The translations under genes and the position numbers were made by a program. The notes under the pieces are model-generated. The model was not told where the DNA came from, ran no database searches, and worked only from the letters and a program-made list of their open reading frames with translations. A DNA stretch of 64,000 nucleotides from Trichoplax sp. H2 (taxonomy: Eukaryota; Placozoa; Uniplacotomia; Trichoplacea): contig NOWV01000063.1 in NCBI GenBank assembly GCA_003344405.1, positions 124,001 through 188,000 of the forward strand, read 5' to 3'. This document shows, one piece after another, positions 15,690-28,050 of this stretch (position 1 is the stretch's first letter; each line of letters starts with the position of its first letter).

Positions 15690-15741
15690 CATACTGTACA
15701 GTACACACAGTACTGTACAATGTACTGTACTGTACAGTATG
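15690..15741. repeat. 15-base perfect inverted repeat in GTAC island
   Basis: CATACTGTACAGTAC at 15690-15704 is the exact reverse complement of GTACTGTACAGTATG at 15727-15741, with a 22-base spacer that is itself built of GTACTGTAC words. An RNA or cruciform hairpin is possible. Confidence 0.8.
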
Positions 15742-16026
15742 TGCTCACTAGTACTGTAGCGCCCTGCCGGTTTTTGTCAGGAATTGAAATCTAAATACTC
15801 GTCTGCTGACCTAATTTTGGAGCCCATTTGCTGGTCTGAGGAGCCATATCTTCACAACTGGCGAAATTGCAGTCGTTAGAATTGAAAGAATTCAACTGAA
15901 AGTCTTCAGGTTGCTATCCTTGTGTAGCATCAAGGATTAGCAACACTTTAGGGATCGATTGAATTCATTTTGGTATCGTTGTCACCCCTTTATTATTCAT
16001 CGATTGCTACTCCAAAGATTGCTATT

Positions 16027-18119
16027 ATGGCGGACGACGGTTATCGGCATTGCCTGCAACAAGCAATTGCAGTCATTACCTCTGAAGCTGGTTATACGTC
16101 AATATCCAGCTTGGCACTTGAAACTATAACAGAGATGATACAAAGTGGTATGCTATAACACTAGCTGATCAATCTTGGTAGAATGCTTCGATACTTCGTT
16201 ACAAGTGATCGACTGTAGCCCATGCATACATTACTCGCTCGTTTGCTCAGCATGATAAAGTTCACATTATGAATGTAACATCGTAAAATAGTTTTAGCAC
16301 TTTTCCATGCAATCGAATATCTTTTATACAGTATGGCCTAGTCGAAAATGACGAACCAGTAACCCTACCAACGTTTGCTTGATGAATTTAGAATTATCTA
16401 CAATAGGAGAAAAAGAATCCATTTTATAGCTATCGTATCATACAGCTTTGATCAGAAATCAGTACATATTTCATCATTTGCAGTAGTACACGAAGGTACC
16501 AGTTGATCCGGCCTGTAAACGTTAATAATATAATGCTAATAAACTGGTCTGTAATAGAATCCTATTAATTATTCCTATGCGTAATATTCGGTATCATTCT
16601 TATAATAAATAGCGTTCAATGTTAGGGCATTTACGAAAACGTTCAATAATGAATACTTTAAATTTCTATCTGTAGTTCTCTGCGAAATTGGACGTTGCTC
16701 TCAATCATTTTGCGAAATATCATCTCGCACCAAGCCAACTTTGTGTGACGTTGAACAAACTTTAATCAACACCGGTATGGTATGAAATGCCCTGAGTTTC
16801 TTTTCCTTGAATATCCATGTCATTGTATGGCAATATTTTACTACTGTACTCGTATAACAGGCATTGTTGTACTTACATATTCATAGTAGCTGTTTATCGC
16901 TAACAAGAAAGTGAAATTGCAATTACTATAAAGTTGTGTTGTCTTCTTAACTCTAAGCTCTATCTGCATAATATCTGCCTGATTACTTCTATTTTACAAA
17001 CAACCGGAAATAGTAGTTAATATTTGCCATACAGTTCCATTAACCCTACCTTGTCGTATTATAAAAATTGCATATCCGATAGGTGGATACTAACCCAAGT
17101 AACTATGTATTAAATTGTACCTGTAGTTGGATTCACTATTCAAGATGTGGCGAATTATTATCTACATGCACCAACGAGGAAAATCACTTCACGTAAGTTG
17201 GACATAACAGTCTACTTACTGCATATCCTTGTGATAATTACTGACTGTAAGCAACCTCATCTTATAAATGCTACATAGCTGAAAAATTAAATGAAAAATC
17301 TCAACCAAAGCTTATGACTGTGGGTACACCGCTGCCACTACCGAGCTACATCCCAGACCACTTACCGCCTCTGCCTAGTCCACATACTTACATTCGAACT
17401 CCGGTAGAAACGAAGTTGCATGACTGTTTTATGTCATACTTTTCACGAGTTATTACTAATAAATCATGAAATGTATTGACCAAAATCAATTTTAAACGAT
17501 GCAGACATACAAGTTTCCCAGTACTGAATATGCCACAGTGAGGAAAAAGCGCTCTGAAAGTGTAAGATGCAGCCGAAATAGCCTTATCAAGTAAGTCTTT
17601 CGTGATTATATATGTGTGTACATTTATTTCTTGTAATTATTAGTAATAGAAATACTTTTAATCATAAACAATAGCGTAGTTGCTTCGCTGACCTACCATT
17701 ATATTTTCGTTGAATAAACGTAATAATTGATTGATAGATTTATCGTTAAAACATCCGGCACGTTATCGCTTGTTCATGAAGATTTAAATGAAAGTTTGTG
17801 TAAGTACTGCATTCTCACTTGATAGAGAACTATGTTAAGAATAAAGATTAGTCGTAGGTCATAAAATGTAATATTAAATTGCCGGTACCATTTTACTGTA
17901 GTAATTAAATCGAACCCTCCGGCTCTGTCGTATATGGACGCTTTGCTTTCATTTGAGGAAGATAAAATGGATCAATCTGACAATACACCGGAGCAAGACT
18001 CAGATGATGACGACGATGATGATGATGATGATGATGATGACGACAGCGATGCCGAATCTGCGAAACCTTATAGAAATCCATTCCTCGAACCTCCTCAAAA
18101 ACGACCGGATAGTCCTTAA
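16027..18119 (+). CDS. TAF8: TFIID subunit TAF8
   Basis: Nuclear subunit of the general transcription factor TFIID; its histone fold pairs with TAF10. Seven exons in phase: 16027-16147, 16676-16774, 17127-17192, 17279-17403, 17505-17590, 17738-17799, 17902-18119, giving 258 aa (human is about 310). Residues 1-90 form the histone fold, with EAGYTSISSLALETITEM and CSQSFCEISSRTKPTLCDV. The proline-rich core LPSYIPDHLPPLPSPHTYI is the TAF8 C-terminal domain hallmark. It is followed by TYKFPSTEYATVRKKR and KFIVKTSGTLSLVHEDL, matching the family order. The C-terminus has a run of 14 aspartates and then KPYRNPFLEPPQKR, resembling the NPYL(R)P end of vertebrate TAF8. The start MADDGYRH has G at +4; the open frame continues 19 codons upstream but that part looks non-coding. 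Very sure of family. Confidence 0.92.
18003..18044 (+). repeat. GAY microsatellite encoding 14 aspartates
   Basis: Fourteen consecutive GAT/GAC codons in the last TAF8 exon; mostly GAT with GAC interruptions near both ends. It is in frame and gives an acidic tract before the conserved C-terminal tip. Confidence 0.95.
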
Positions 18120-21100
18120 TATTTTGCGACAAGCTTTTTGTAATATAATTTAATATTCTGTTTTAACGGAAAAACGGTGCTAAATTATTATCCATGTTAG
18201 CGGTAGTAGGCGAAACGGTGGACCGCTGTATATGCGTTTTACTTTCTTGTATGATAAGGTGATATATGCGCCATATTTGTTGAATGTACACTGAAATGGC
18301 AGTATAGAATTGAATTAGCTTATCATCACCGGGCGAGAGTTTCGATATAACCATTGTTTTTACGGTAATCTTATTTCTGAAAAATCGAACCATTATATTT
18401 CTGTGAATCCTTGGATAGATTAATGTAATATACAGTACATAGATGGCTCACAACATTAATGATCGTCTTAGCTAGTTTCCAATATGCTGCATAAAACCAT
18501 CTGAATTCACATTTTATTTCATATAAAACAACATACTAGATAAACCAAAAAACTCATCAATAAGAAATGCACGGTAACACCCGTATAAAAATTATACCAT
18601 GGGTCACGATTGTGTGTTGAAGAATGTTATTATCTAAGTTCAAACTTTATATGCTGATTCTACTCAACATTGGTGACTGTGAATATTGTATAAAATAAAA
18701 GGTGCTATACTGTACAGATAGATTTATATACTGCATGATTTAGGTTGATGTACCCAAGGCAATACTTTAATCCTATGTAAGGAAGCAGGGAAGGCCAGCT
18801 TAACAGAATTTGTTTATTTATACAAAAGTAGAAAAAACAGTCCAGACAAATAATGTAAAGGAATGGATACAGTATGCGCACATGAAGATGCATATAATGA
18901 TTCCAGTGTCTGCTGGATCCTAGGTTGATGTATTCCTTCAAACAGTATGTACGAATGGTATGATTATAATTAAAAAAATATAATTGTGTAGTATAAGACA
19001 TTCTCGTTTTCGGAGAAAGGTCAGTACATTTTCAGCTAATACACTGAAAAGTTAGTTGCTTTGCGTGTATCTTGCCGGGACAGCAGGCAAAATGCTGGAA
19101 GCAACCTTTTATTTTCGGTGATTCCTCAAGTTGTAATGATGCACTGTTCTGATTATAGGTATGAAATAGGTAGGCTCCTTAGCAGTACAGTGTGTTTTAA
19201 ATTTATGACTACAATTACTTTAAATAATCAAGATTGATATATGTGTACTTTATATGTACTTTAAATGTATCCATGTATCCACGAGCTATAGTCTACCCTG
19301 TTATGTGAGAATACTCTTTTGATATGCTTGCAAAAATGATCATTAATCAGAGCGGCAATTTTTGAATCTGTAGCATGCTTTTACGAATTTTAGACGATTG
19401 CATGAATCTTGACATAAGATACATTCCTAATGATAATCGTAATCTAATCTAAAATATCTTAATTAATTCGTTCCTAATACTGTTATAAGATTTGAATTTA
19501 TGAACCACTTTGTACGAAATTTACACCTTCGTATATGCTTTTCAAATATAAGTACTATATACTCTCCAATGCAGTACAATTAATCTTTTACTCTGCATTA
19601 TCAACCATACTCCTTACTGCAACTACTTAGGTAATGGAGATGAATTAGGTAACTCTCCTAGATTTTTGAGCCCTCCAATTTCATTTTCTAATTTGATTGG
19701 TGCAGTCGTGTTAACAAATTAATTCCAGTACTATTATATGACACATATTTGAGTTAAAGATTAAACCCTCATCATATCTAGATCAACTAAAGTTTAGGCT
19801 CACAAAATTTGTCTGAAAAATTTTCTACACTGAATATCTTTAGAAAATGTTTAATAAAGAACACAAGCACACCATAGTCAATTTAGTAATAAGCCTACTG
19901 GAATATTGTGCACTATGATTGAATGAATGATCGCAAAACGAAAGAAGTTTCATTGGCATCTTTTCTAGTTTATGGAATACTCCGCCAAAAATCTAACAAA
20001 ATTTATCTTAAAAACTTCAAAGGTTGCCGTTAATTAATAGATCAAGTAATCGCCAGATAACCAGACATGTATAAATTTTTACTATTTCAAGTAATAAACG
20101 CAATTGTAGCTATTGATAATAAAAATATACGAGCCTAAAAGAGTGATATTAATGAAGACTACCAAATCATCAATCATACTATTGATTTATAATGAAAGCG
20201 GGTGTAATTCTATTTACTACGATATATTGTAGGGGTTTTGAGGACAGCATGCAATAAGTACCGCTGGTACATATTTTTGCTCTTAAATTCTTTACATTTT
20301 AGCCACAAAAAAATTTACCCAAGACAATATCTTGAACGCTTCTATTACCTTTATATTTATACCCAACTCGCTACACCCTTCGATTCGATGAGCCATTAAT
20401 TTTAGAGTATTCTGCTTAGAATCACACTTTCAATATTTACTGGCTTGGTTTAAAAATTCATGAAATCATTGCTAATTGTCTTCATGTTTAACACACTCTC
20501 TCGCCATAATCTCAAAATAGTAGCAGCTATTTACGTGCGGAGTCTAAAGCGATTGCAAAATACGTAGACATGGTTGCTTATAGAGTACTATATCTATACG
20601 TGCTCTAAATTAAGCAATAATGACTCCAAAAGGCGATCTACATATATAGTATTTTAAATACAACTTTATCGTTGATAGTTCGTAACTGAGACATTAATTC
20701 TATATTTGTCTAATACTCAGGGCTATAGTGAGTAAGTGAACTATCTCATATAGCTACTAGGCTATCATGACAACTTCGAATTCTTTTAAGTACAAGTATA
20801 TATGCGTATATTAATACGTCAAATTAAGATTAAAATTAGCCAGTAACGCTGTAAACCCTCCATTTATAAGTCGAGAATCTCATGAACTTAATTATAAATA
20901 CATCACACTAGAGCAATAAAGTTCATTAAATCTAAAACAAGCTTAATTCTTAGTGTTAACGAATCAAGACCTAATCTACACTAGATTTATCAATATAGAC
21001 CAGTTGACAGCGCTTATTAACTTCATTTTGCATCAAGTTAGATAATTATTTGTGGAGTTGGAACAAATTGAGAAAAAGGCTGCTATTTAAGCCATACAGT

Positions 21101-21178
21101 AGAACTTTACCTTATTTCTGTCTGAACCTCAGTACTTGAGATATCAGGGTTTCTATTAATATTTCCAGTTGAACAGAA
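18120..21178. other. Intergenic region between TAF8 and Dicer-A
   Basis: Apart from the small minus-strand ORF at 18163-18393, I see no gene. I looked here in particular for exons that would give Dicer-A a helicase (GSGKT, DECH, QSKGRAR-type motifs) and saw none. A minus-strand frame at 18705-19001 is aromatic-rich and AT-driven and I do not support it. Confidence 0.5.
18163..18393 (-). CDS. Possible 76-aa protein, tail-to-tail with TAF8
   Basis: Single open frame from ATG (18393) to TAA (18163), ending 43 bases from the TAF8 stop on the opposite strand. The product starts MVRFFRNKITVKTMVISKL, has the helical-looking stretch LIQFYTAISVYIQQIWRIYH, and ends in NLAPFFR. Its codon use and base mix look richer than the neighbouring noncoding DNA, which is why I list it. 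I recognise no family. It could be the last exon of a longer minus-strand gene or a chance frame. Confidence 0.3.
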   Translation of the reverse strand: MVRFFRNKITVKTMVISKLSPGDDKLIQFYTAISVYIQQIWRIYHLIIQESKTHIQRSTVSPTTANMDNNLAPFFR

Positions 21179-24100
21179 ATGCTGAAAATATCCGAAAAAT
21201 TGAATAAGGGACAAAAAAGGCGTCAGCAACTTCATAAAAGAGAAGTATTTAATGCTAAAGTAAGTTAGCATTTTATTATTTTTTATTTACTATTAAATAG
21301 ATAGAATATTATAGTTAAAGATTCTATCCTTGAAGAAATGATATCTATTTGCAGGTAGAATTTATTTTTATAAGTGATAATATTATCGCAGTAGAATCAT
21401 TAGTGATTTCGCCTTGATCGCTAGGTTGCCGATGTTATCACTAGTAATGAATATAAGCCAGGAGAACCTTACTATGTCGTCGAAATAACTACGTTATTAG
21501 AGCATCCTTTTCAGCTCGTAAACGGAGCCATTGTTCAAAAACTATCAACCTATGGAATATTAACGAAACAACAGTTGCCTAAAGTAAGCACAGTGTCAAT
21601 TAGTACCAGAAATTTGTATGCAATACGTAAATATCGAGGCCATAAAGTGTAAAAGTAAATCCTAAAATGACCCAAACAGTTACTTCTTATTTGTACGAAT
21701 TAGAACTAAAAATTTTATCATCTTAATCAAAATTCAAAATCTGTAATTTTTTTCTTTATTTCAAAACTATTAGTTACCAAGAATTATAATCTTTACGCCT
21801 ATGGGTAAAGCTCATGTGAATTTTATCGCACGTGAGAAGCCATTATTTCTTACTGAAGAAGAATTAGACAATTGTGAGAAATTTCATCGATTTTTATTTG
21901 AGAATGTTATCAAGACAAGAAAAGATACAAGATTTATCAAAAATGAATCTATTAAGTACTATCTCGTTGTCCCACTAAGGTATCAAATATATTATTAAGA
22001 ATAAATAATTGATTTATTGTAGTATTATTAAACATCGTAAATTGATTGGTACCGGGTAATAATTTAGAGAAATAAAAATTACGTTCTTCAGATTTTTACC
22101 AAATAAAGTACTTAATATCTACTCTATATTCTACCCAAAATCATGATATTTGCTTCCATACTGTAAGCCTACCATTAATATTTACAAACATCCACAGTTA
22201 AGATATTCAATAACACAGTATGCTACGTTTAATTATTTAACTTAAGTATAATATTATAACTGCAAATTTTATTGTAGAGAAAATGGAGAACTTCATTATG
22301 AATTAATAACAAGTTGCATTAATTTTCTTCGCAATGAAAATTACCCAAATCGTCAAGTATGTAAAGAAGTCATATTACAATTTCCGCATCAAGTTGTAGT
22401 AAAGCCAAGCTACTCTCTAAATAGTCAGAGTTTAAATTGGATGCTAATTAGAAAAGTAAGCGATGCAACACCTATGTCTGAATTTCATGACACATCTATT
22501 GCGGCAACATTTTATGATTACTATAAAAATCAATACTTGATTGACATCAGCGATAAAGAGCAAAAGTTAGTCTGCCTCCGAAAAATACCAAGTAATAACA
22601 ACATGCTGAAGAAATTTCATAGAATATTAACCCTTACGTCAAAATCTAAGCAATCGCCCCACTTTGTACCGGAATTGTTAGCTATTCATCCGTTGTCTGC
22701 AAGCCGTTTTATGACTACAGTCTGCTTGCCTTCGATCTTATTTCGTGTAGAATCATTACTCTCCGTCGATGAACTCCGGCTAAAGATAGCTCGAGAAACT
22801 GGACTGGGCTTAGATGATAGTAGAATGGATAATAGTTTTATTCCACTCCTTCAAGATGCATCAACTTATTACACCAAAAAGATTGGGATTTTGCCTCATG
22901 TTTTCCATCAAATTAAATTAAAAGATCGCTATACGCTAATAACCTTAGGCAATGGAAAAGATAATTATTTACATATATCCAATGAAGAAAAAAGAAGACT
23001 TGTCGATCGAAAATTGAAAAGAGGTGGAGAAAAGAAGAAGCAGCTCGTAATTAACCATTGCAAGCAGTTGCGAAGAACGATCAATAAGTTAACAAAGAAA
23101 ACTAGAAAGTGGTTAAAAATTGTGCCTATTTCAGTCAGTAAGCGTCTCTTTCCTAAATTTCATCGTCGCTTATTGTATTCCAAATTGAAATCTAATCGAA
23201 ATAAAGCTATTCTGAAAAGGCCAGGCCCAAGTGTTACAATGCTACTGCAGGCTCTCACATCGCTATCAGCAGACGATTTCTTCAATCATGAACGCTTGGA
23301 AATTCTAGGAGATTCCTACTTAAAGTTTATCACTACTGCCGATTACTTCTTTCGAAATCCAAATATGAAAGAGGGTGCTATGAGTCTTATGCGTGCCATT
23401 AATGTCTCTAATTCCCATTTATCACATACTAGCAAGCTCAAAGGATTAACATTGTACCAATTCAACACACCATTCAAATTAAAGCAATGGTTACCACCTG
23501 GGTTTACCTGCATTAGGAATAACGCTAATCATGTTGCAAATAATATGCTTACGGACGGTAGTAAACAGCGTGATAGCGAATCTTTTAAACAAGTTATGTC
23601 AGTTAAAAATATTTCTGATACCGTTGAAGGCCTGGTTGGTGTTTATTCTTTAGCTAGCGGACCAGTTGATGCAGCTCGGTTATTGCCTTGGATTGGATTA
23701 GACATTGATCCGAATGTATTAATAGAAAAGGATAAAAGCGTAAATTTTGAAATACCAACGACTGATGAAGATATCCAATTAAGTAGCTGTATACTCCGTA
23801 ATACTGATTATCAATTTAATAACTTTTATTGGTTACGAATAGCTTTTACACACTCATCTGTTGCCAGTGAAAACTATCAACGATTAGAATATCTGGGCGA
23901 TGCTATACTCGAATATTTATTGATTGAGTTTGTCTACTGTCGAAAACCATACTTTGGACCTGGTAAAATTTCACATTTCAAGTCGGTAATGACGCGTAAT
24001 CAGACATTTAGTCTAATTGCCATAGCATTCCAATTTTACACGCATATTCGATGCCATTCAAAGTTAAAATTAGATATTATGGATAGTATTCAAAATTTTA

Positions 24101-24867
24101 AAGAAATATTGTTGGTTAGTATTAATTAATTCACGATATAGATCATGTCCTTTTAATCGTTTATCCCTAAAGTATCCCTGCGAAACAGATCACAAAGAAT
24201 TAGTTAATGAATATTTTGTATTTTATTTAGGATAACCATCAAGATGATCATCAGCCAGACATTGGACACTTTGCAAATCTGGCATATCAATTGTATACTT
24301 CTAATCGGTATCAGAAACTCCCCAAAGTCTGTGCCGACGTCTTTGAAGCCTTTATTGCTGCCATTTATTTGGATTGTGGTAAAAAATTGAGAACAGTTTG
24401 GAAAGTTGTGTACAAAATGGTTCAACGAATTCTAGGTACAGAACATATATGAGCATAACAACAGTGTTTCAAGCAATAAATTAAATATATAACATTTTTT
24501 GTTTCGATTAGCTGATATTCTCAATGACGTAGGTGGTCTAACTAGTACTATCCATGATATGTTTCCAAACAGAATTAGATATCAGTAAGGTTTCATATCA
24601 TAAATTATCCTGAATATTGTAGATACTTGATTATGTTATCAGTTCACCCATTTGACTAATCGAAATCTTCATCATTTTAGAGTAATCAAAAGAAGTAATT
24701 CAAGTAAAAAGCATCGTAGGATGTTCCTTGATCATCCCAAATTGGGCATGCTGACTTCTGAAGGCATAGGAACAAGCAATACATCAGCTAAAGATGATGC
24801 CATCCGCAACATGCTCTCACATCTGGAGTGTTCAGATCAAGAGATTGAAAGTAGCAACAAGTCCTGA
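21179..24867 (+). CDS. Dicer-A: helicase-less Dicer with two intact RNase III domains
   Basis: Dicer-type ribonuclease that would cut double-stranded RNA into small RNAs. Exons: 21179-21259, 21425-21583, 21774-21979, 22278-24114, 24231-24435, 24512-24584, 24681-24867; 915 aa. It begins in the Dicer platform (QKRRQQLHKREVF, GILTKQQLPKLPRI, then EEELDNCEKFHRFLFENV and YYLVVPLR, about 1-149). Next come PAZ and connector (MSEFHDTSIAATFYDYY, LVPELLAIHP-like, VCLPSILFRVESLL). RNase IIIa has E490, D494, D596 and E599; RNase IIIb has E686, D690, D797 and E800, so all eight metal ligands are present. The last exons hold a short, divergent dsRBD. There is no helicase and no DUF283: the ATG follows a good 3' splice signal, and the frame just upstream of it is stopped by TGA, so a noncoding first exon is likely. 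A basic linker (about 380-460) precedes RNase IIIa. Confidence 0.9.
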
Positions 24868-25260
24868 CGATGAAAATATAAATTGTGGACGACGTTATAA
24901 CTTTAAGTAGATAGGCTACAATTTACAAACGTTTTATTACTGACAATTTCATAAAGCATCCATTAATATAAATCATCTTAATTTTATACACCTTTTAAAT
25001 CATCATTACTAACATATGAAAAAAGTGTGTGGAATTATTGTGGAAATTACTTTATCATACCGCTCGAATATTGTACAGTTACTAGTAGCTACTAATGTTC
25101 AGTAAATTGTCAATTAGTGATGATCCTTTTTAATCATATTTAAGAAAGCACTTGGCAGCTATGGAGTACTTCTTTTACAATACAGGTCGAAAATAATTTT
25201 ATTTGTACATATATTTTCAAAAACATTTTTAACTTGGAATCCAGCGAGATGTCGACAACA
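24868..25260. other. Tail-to-tail gap between Dicer-A and MEPCE-like
   Basis: Short AT-rich spacer between convergent genes, presumably both 3' UTRs. Nothing else seen. Confidence 0.6.
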
Positions 25261-27183
25261 TTAGCTTTTTACGAATAGAAACATTGTGCGTCCAAAACCT
25301 AATGAGAATAGCAAGCAATTTATTATAAGTATTAAGATTTGCACAATTACTATACCATATACCACAACTTGATAGGCATGAATGAAATCAACATCCGTAC
25401 ATATACTATACTATATATTATCATACACAATAACAAATAAATAAATGATCATCATTGGATGATTACTAATATCTCTGATGGCATCATACACTTTATTACC
25501 AAAAAAGATCAACGCTAGAATTATATAACAGTTGAAATAAGATGATGGAAGTAAAATCATTCTTCTCATCACATACCTTTAACAGCGTCGTTTGGAATGG
25601 GAAGTGTTTGGCATGATGAGAATCCGATTTCTTCAGATAGTAAATAATCGTTAAACTGATCGGGCATTAACTTGATTTCATCAAAGTTTTTACGAAAAGT
25701 CGCCTAAAGATACATAATATATGCATGGAATTCAAGTTAGCAATCAATGTGCTCTTCATCTAAAAATTTGAGCTCGCTTCGTTGATAAGTATATTAGCAG
25801 TCAATGTGTATGCTTAATGCTAACATATTGAATTGCCTAATTATTCTTAAAAGGAGTTACATACAGATAAACGTTTTTTCTTTTTGTAAGATTCGATGGA
25901 TTGAGGCTCTAGGATTAGGATACCATCATGACGTAAATTCATAAATATACGTTTGAATAGTTTTTTGACACCTTCATCACCCCAGTTGAGATGGATCCAT
26001 TTTGTTAAACTTAGGCATAAAATAACATCATATAGTGGTTTTTCTTCATTAATACTTTCCATTGATTCTTTAATGTAGTTCTCCTGTAGAATAGTATTAC
26101 ATGCATGTAATGAATGAGTTTCTTTTCGTAGCTAAGCTAACATAACATTAATGAAACAACAGGCTACAGTTATGCATGCCAGTAAAGTTACATTGATACG
26201 AGTATGAGCATATTCGTATGAAGACAACTCGCCCAAGCGATGCAATGTACTGTTCCTCTACAACGTTAGGTGACAAAAAAATTATTATTATTAGCAATTC
26301 ATTATACCTGCTTAAATAAGATGTTTCTTGGATAGAGTGTACTATCATCGTTGCAAGTATCAACTATAGGTCCATGACAAATGCCAAATGAAATAGGAAA
26401 TTGATGATTCTTGGTTGAATTAATTCGCGTAATATTTGAACGAGCTCGTGTAATTAATGAGGCATCAATGTCAATGCCAACGATGGTATTGGGATTGAAT
26501 TTTTTAGCAATTTCTATGGTTAAATGGCCATCATTGCATCCAATATCGAGACAATCTTTCCCTTGAAACCATTGGTGATTCCATGAATCTAACCTACCAT
26601 CATGTGTTGATTGATTTCTATAACCGTAGTATCTATTGTAATTTCCATATATAAATAATTTTTGTTTGGAATTTTTTTCCTTTAGGGTTGTTTCGACAAG
26701 TTCCACTTTGTCCTGGCGAATTTTCTTTAGGGTTTGTAGGTCATTTTTATCATCATTATCCTTACTTAATTTCCTTTTCTTTTTGTGCTGTTTCAGAGAT
26801 CGGACACGTTTATCGTATTCTCTGTCTTCCCTACTGAGCATTAATGGATCACTGGTTTGTGGTGGAACTAAAATTTGATCCTCATTGGTCACATTCTTGA
26901 CGTTGGCGAGGCGTCGATGAGAAGGAGAAACGTGTGGTGTGTCCGCTTTCAGGCGATTATTGATCTCTGGATCGAGTAAACTACGCAAATTTAATGGATC
27001 AGTTGGATCTTGAGGTTTACTTGGCAAGAGCGATTTTTCACTCGATAAACTACGACGTACTTTGGCTTTTTTGGTCTTTTTATAGCTTAAATTGGCTTTC
27101 TTGCCGCGCTCTTGATGACTTGGACTAGTTTCACTAATGAAATTTTGCCTCCATGTCGTTGCGCCACTCATGTTTACTTCCAT
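25261..27183 (-). CDS. MEPCE: RNA 5'-phosphate methyltransferase, MEPCE/Bin3 family
   Basis: SAM-dependent enzyme of the Bin3 family; MEPCE methylates the gamma-phosphate of 7SK snRNA. Four exons: 26308-27183, 25865-26083, 25577-25703, 25261-25298; 419 aa. The first about 165 residues are basic, low-complexity and disordered-looking (KKTKKAKVRRSLSSEK, KQHKKKRKLSKD). The catalytic domain starts at FIYGNYNRYYGYRN, followed by the SAM-binding motif CLDIGCNDGHLTIEIA and acidic motif VGIDIDASLI. Exon 2 carries the family signature LCLSLTKWIHLNWGDEG and LILEPQS. The last two exons give MPDQFNDYLLSEEIGFSSC and the end VKGFGRTMFLFVKS, which matches the family C-terminus. BCDIN3D, the smaller relative, lacks the long basic N-terminus and this order of motifs, so MEPCE fits better. 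Substrate by homology only. Confidence 0.9.
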
Positions 27184-27479
27184 TGGCTAATCCTAAAGGA
27201 TTGCAATCAGGAAAGGCGTCCCGATCAACGACAATTTAGAAATGAGTCCAGTAGTATCGTGTGGACGATAGTATAGCGCTGATTTCACCTCCTTCCCTGC
27301 ACACAATATGAATCGAAATCAATGGGAATTCTACCTGTCGCCTAGATGATGCCTGCTGGAGATCTGCAGTCTTGATTTTGCTCCTTTACTCCTACTCAAC
27401 GAGTTAAAAGCCAAATTGAAATTGATCTTTTGCTAGTCGCTTCGTCGCTATGGAACATGTTGCCGTGGGCCAAGCACGA

Positions 27480-27670
27480 GTCCACTGTAAGTGGTCAATA
27501 GCCATACCCAGGGTACTATACTACCACTCGTATTGTCCACTCCTATACAAGAGTCCACAGTACACGAGATGGCAGGTTAGTATGCAGCCATCTACACTTC
27601 TACAGTACAGTACAGAAAGCGCACAGAGTACTGGACATTCAATACTGTACACTGTACACTCTACACGGAC
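27480..27670. promoter_or_regulatory. GTAC/TACAGTAC-rich island upstream of MEPCE-like
   Basis: Contains CCACAGTACACG, CTACAGTACAGTACAG and AATACTGTACACTGTACAC within 200 bases, about 0.3 kb upstream of the MEPCE-like start on the opposite strand. The same words mark the KIF25-TAF8 divergent region and the DNA upstream of ZFYVE26. A promoter role is inferred from this repeated position. Confidence 0.4.
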
Positions 27671-27954
27671 ATCAACTCCCCGTCCCCCCCCCCCAAAAAA
27701 ATGAAGAGCATTCTCTTCGTAGTCTATGATTCTATCAGGAAGTATTGAGAGAGAGAAAAAGAGAAAACTCTTTACTAGTCCCTGATACTATCATACTATA
27801 CGTAGTACTCAAGCTTTTTAAAGAAAAATTCCCTAGCACAGTTATGGACTACTAAATCAATGCCGGCATTCATTGAGTAGTAGTCCATAGTACAGCCAAA
27901 GAGCCATAGTAGCGACTTTTGATATACAATTCATTTCTATGGCTAGACCAGACC

Positions 27955-28050
27955 ATCAATGCGGAATACGTCGTATGTTCCACATAGCAAATTCAAAGGA
28001 AAAATATCAATACGGAATACGTCATATGTTCCACATAACAAATTCAAAAG
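27955..28050. repeat. Two-copy tandem repeat, 51-base period
   Basis: Units at 27955-27999 and 28006-28050 share ATCAAT(G/A)CGGAATACGTC(G/A)TATGTTCCACATA(G/A)CAAATTCAAA. All three internal differences are G in the first copy and A in the second. The first copy contains the palindrome ATACGTCGTAT, which the change breaks in the second. Confidence 0.85.

Larger units (their letters stand above)
14809..16026. promoter_or_regulatory. Divergent intergenic region between KIF25-like and TAF8
   Basis: About 1.2 kb separating two genes transcribed away from each other, so it should hold both promoters. From about 15420 to 15770 it is very rich in the overlapping words GTACTGTAC and TACAGTAC and contains two inverted repeats listed separately. 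Because the words are palindromic, long open frames appear on both strands at once (15408-15794 and 15434-15748); I read these as composition artefacts. I did not identify a TATA box. Promoter role is inferred from position. Confidence 0.5.

Noticed and set aside
15408-15794. Overlapping long ORFs on both strands (128 aa + and 104 aa -)
   Set aside because: Both arise from palindromic GTACTGTAC words; the translations are low-complexity (repeated CTVQY) and mirror each other. No domain or splice partner.
18705-19001. 98-aa minus-strand ORF rich in Tyr, Ile and Cys
   Set aside because: Composition is what AT-rich noncoding DNA yields; no recognised motif and no joining exon.
25160-25215. FRPVL-stop sequence as the last MEPCE exon
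   Set aside because: It resembles the family C-terminus but has no AG acceptor in front. The exon 25261-25298 (GFGRTMFLFVKS) has a proper acceptor and the right phase.
26666-26878. Plus-strand ORF of 70 aa
   Set aside because: Shadow of the basic N-terminal region of the MEPCE-like gene.
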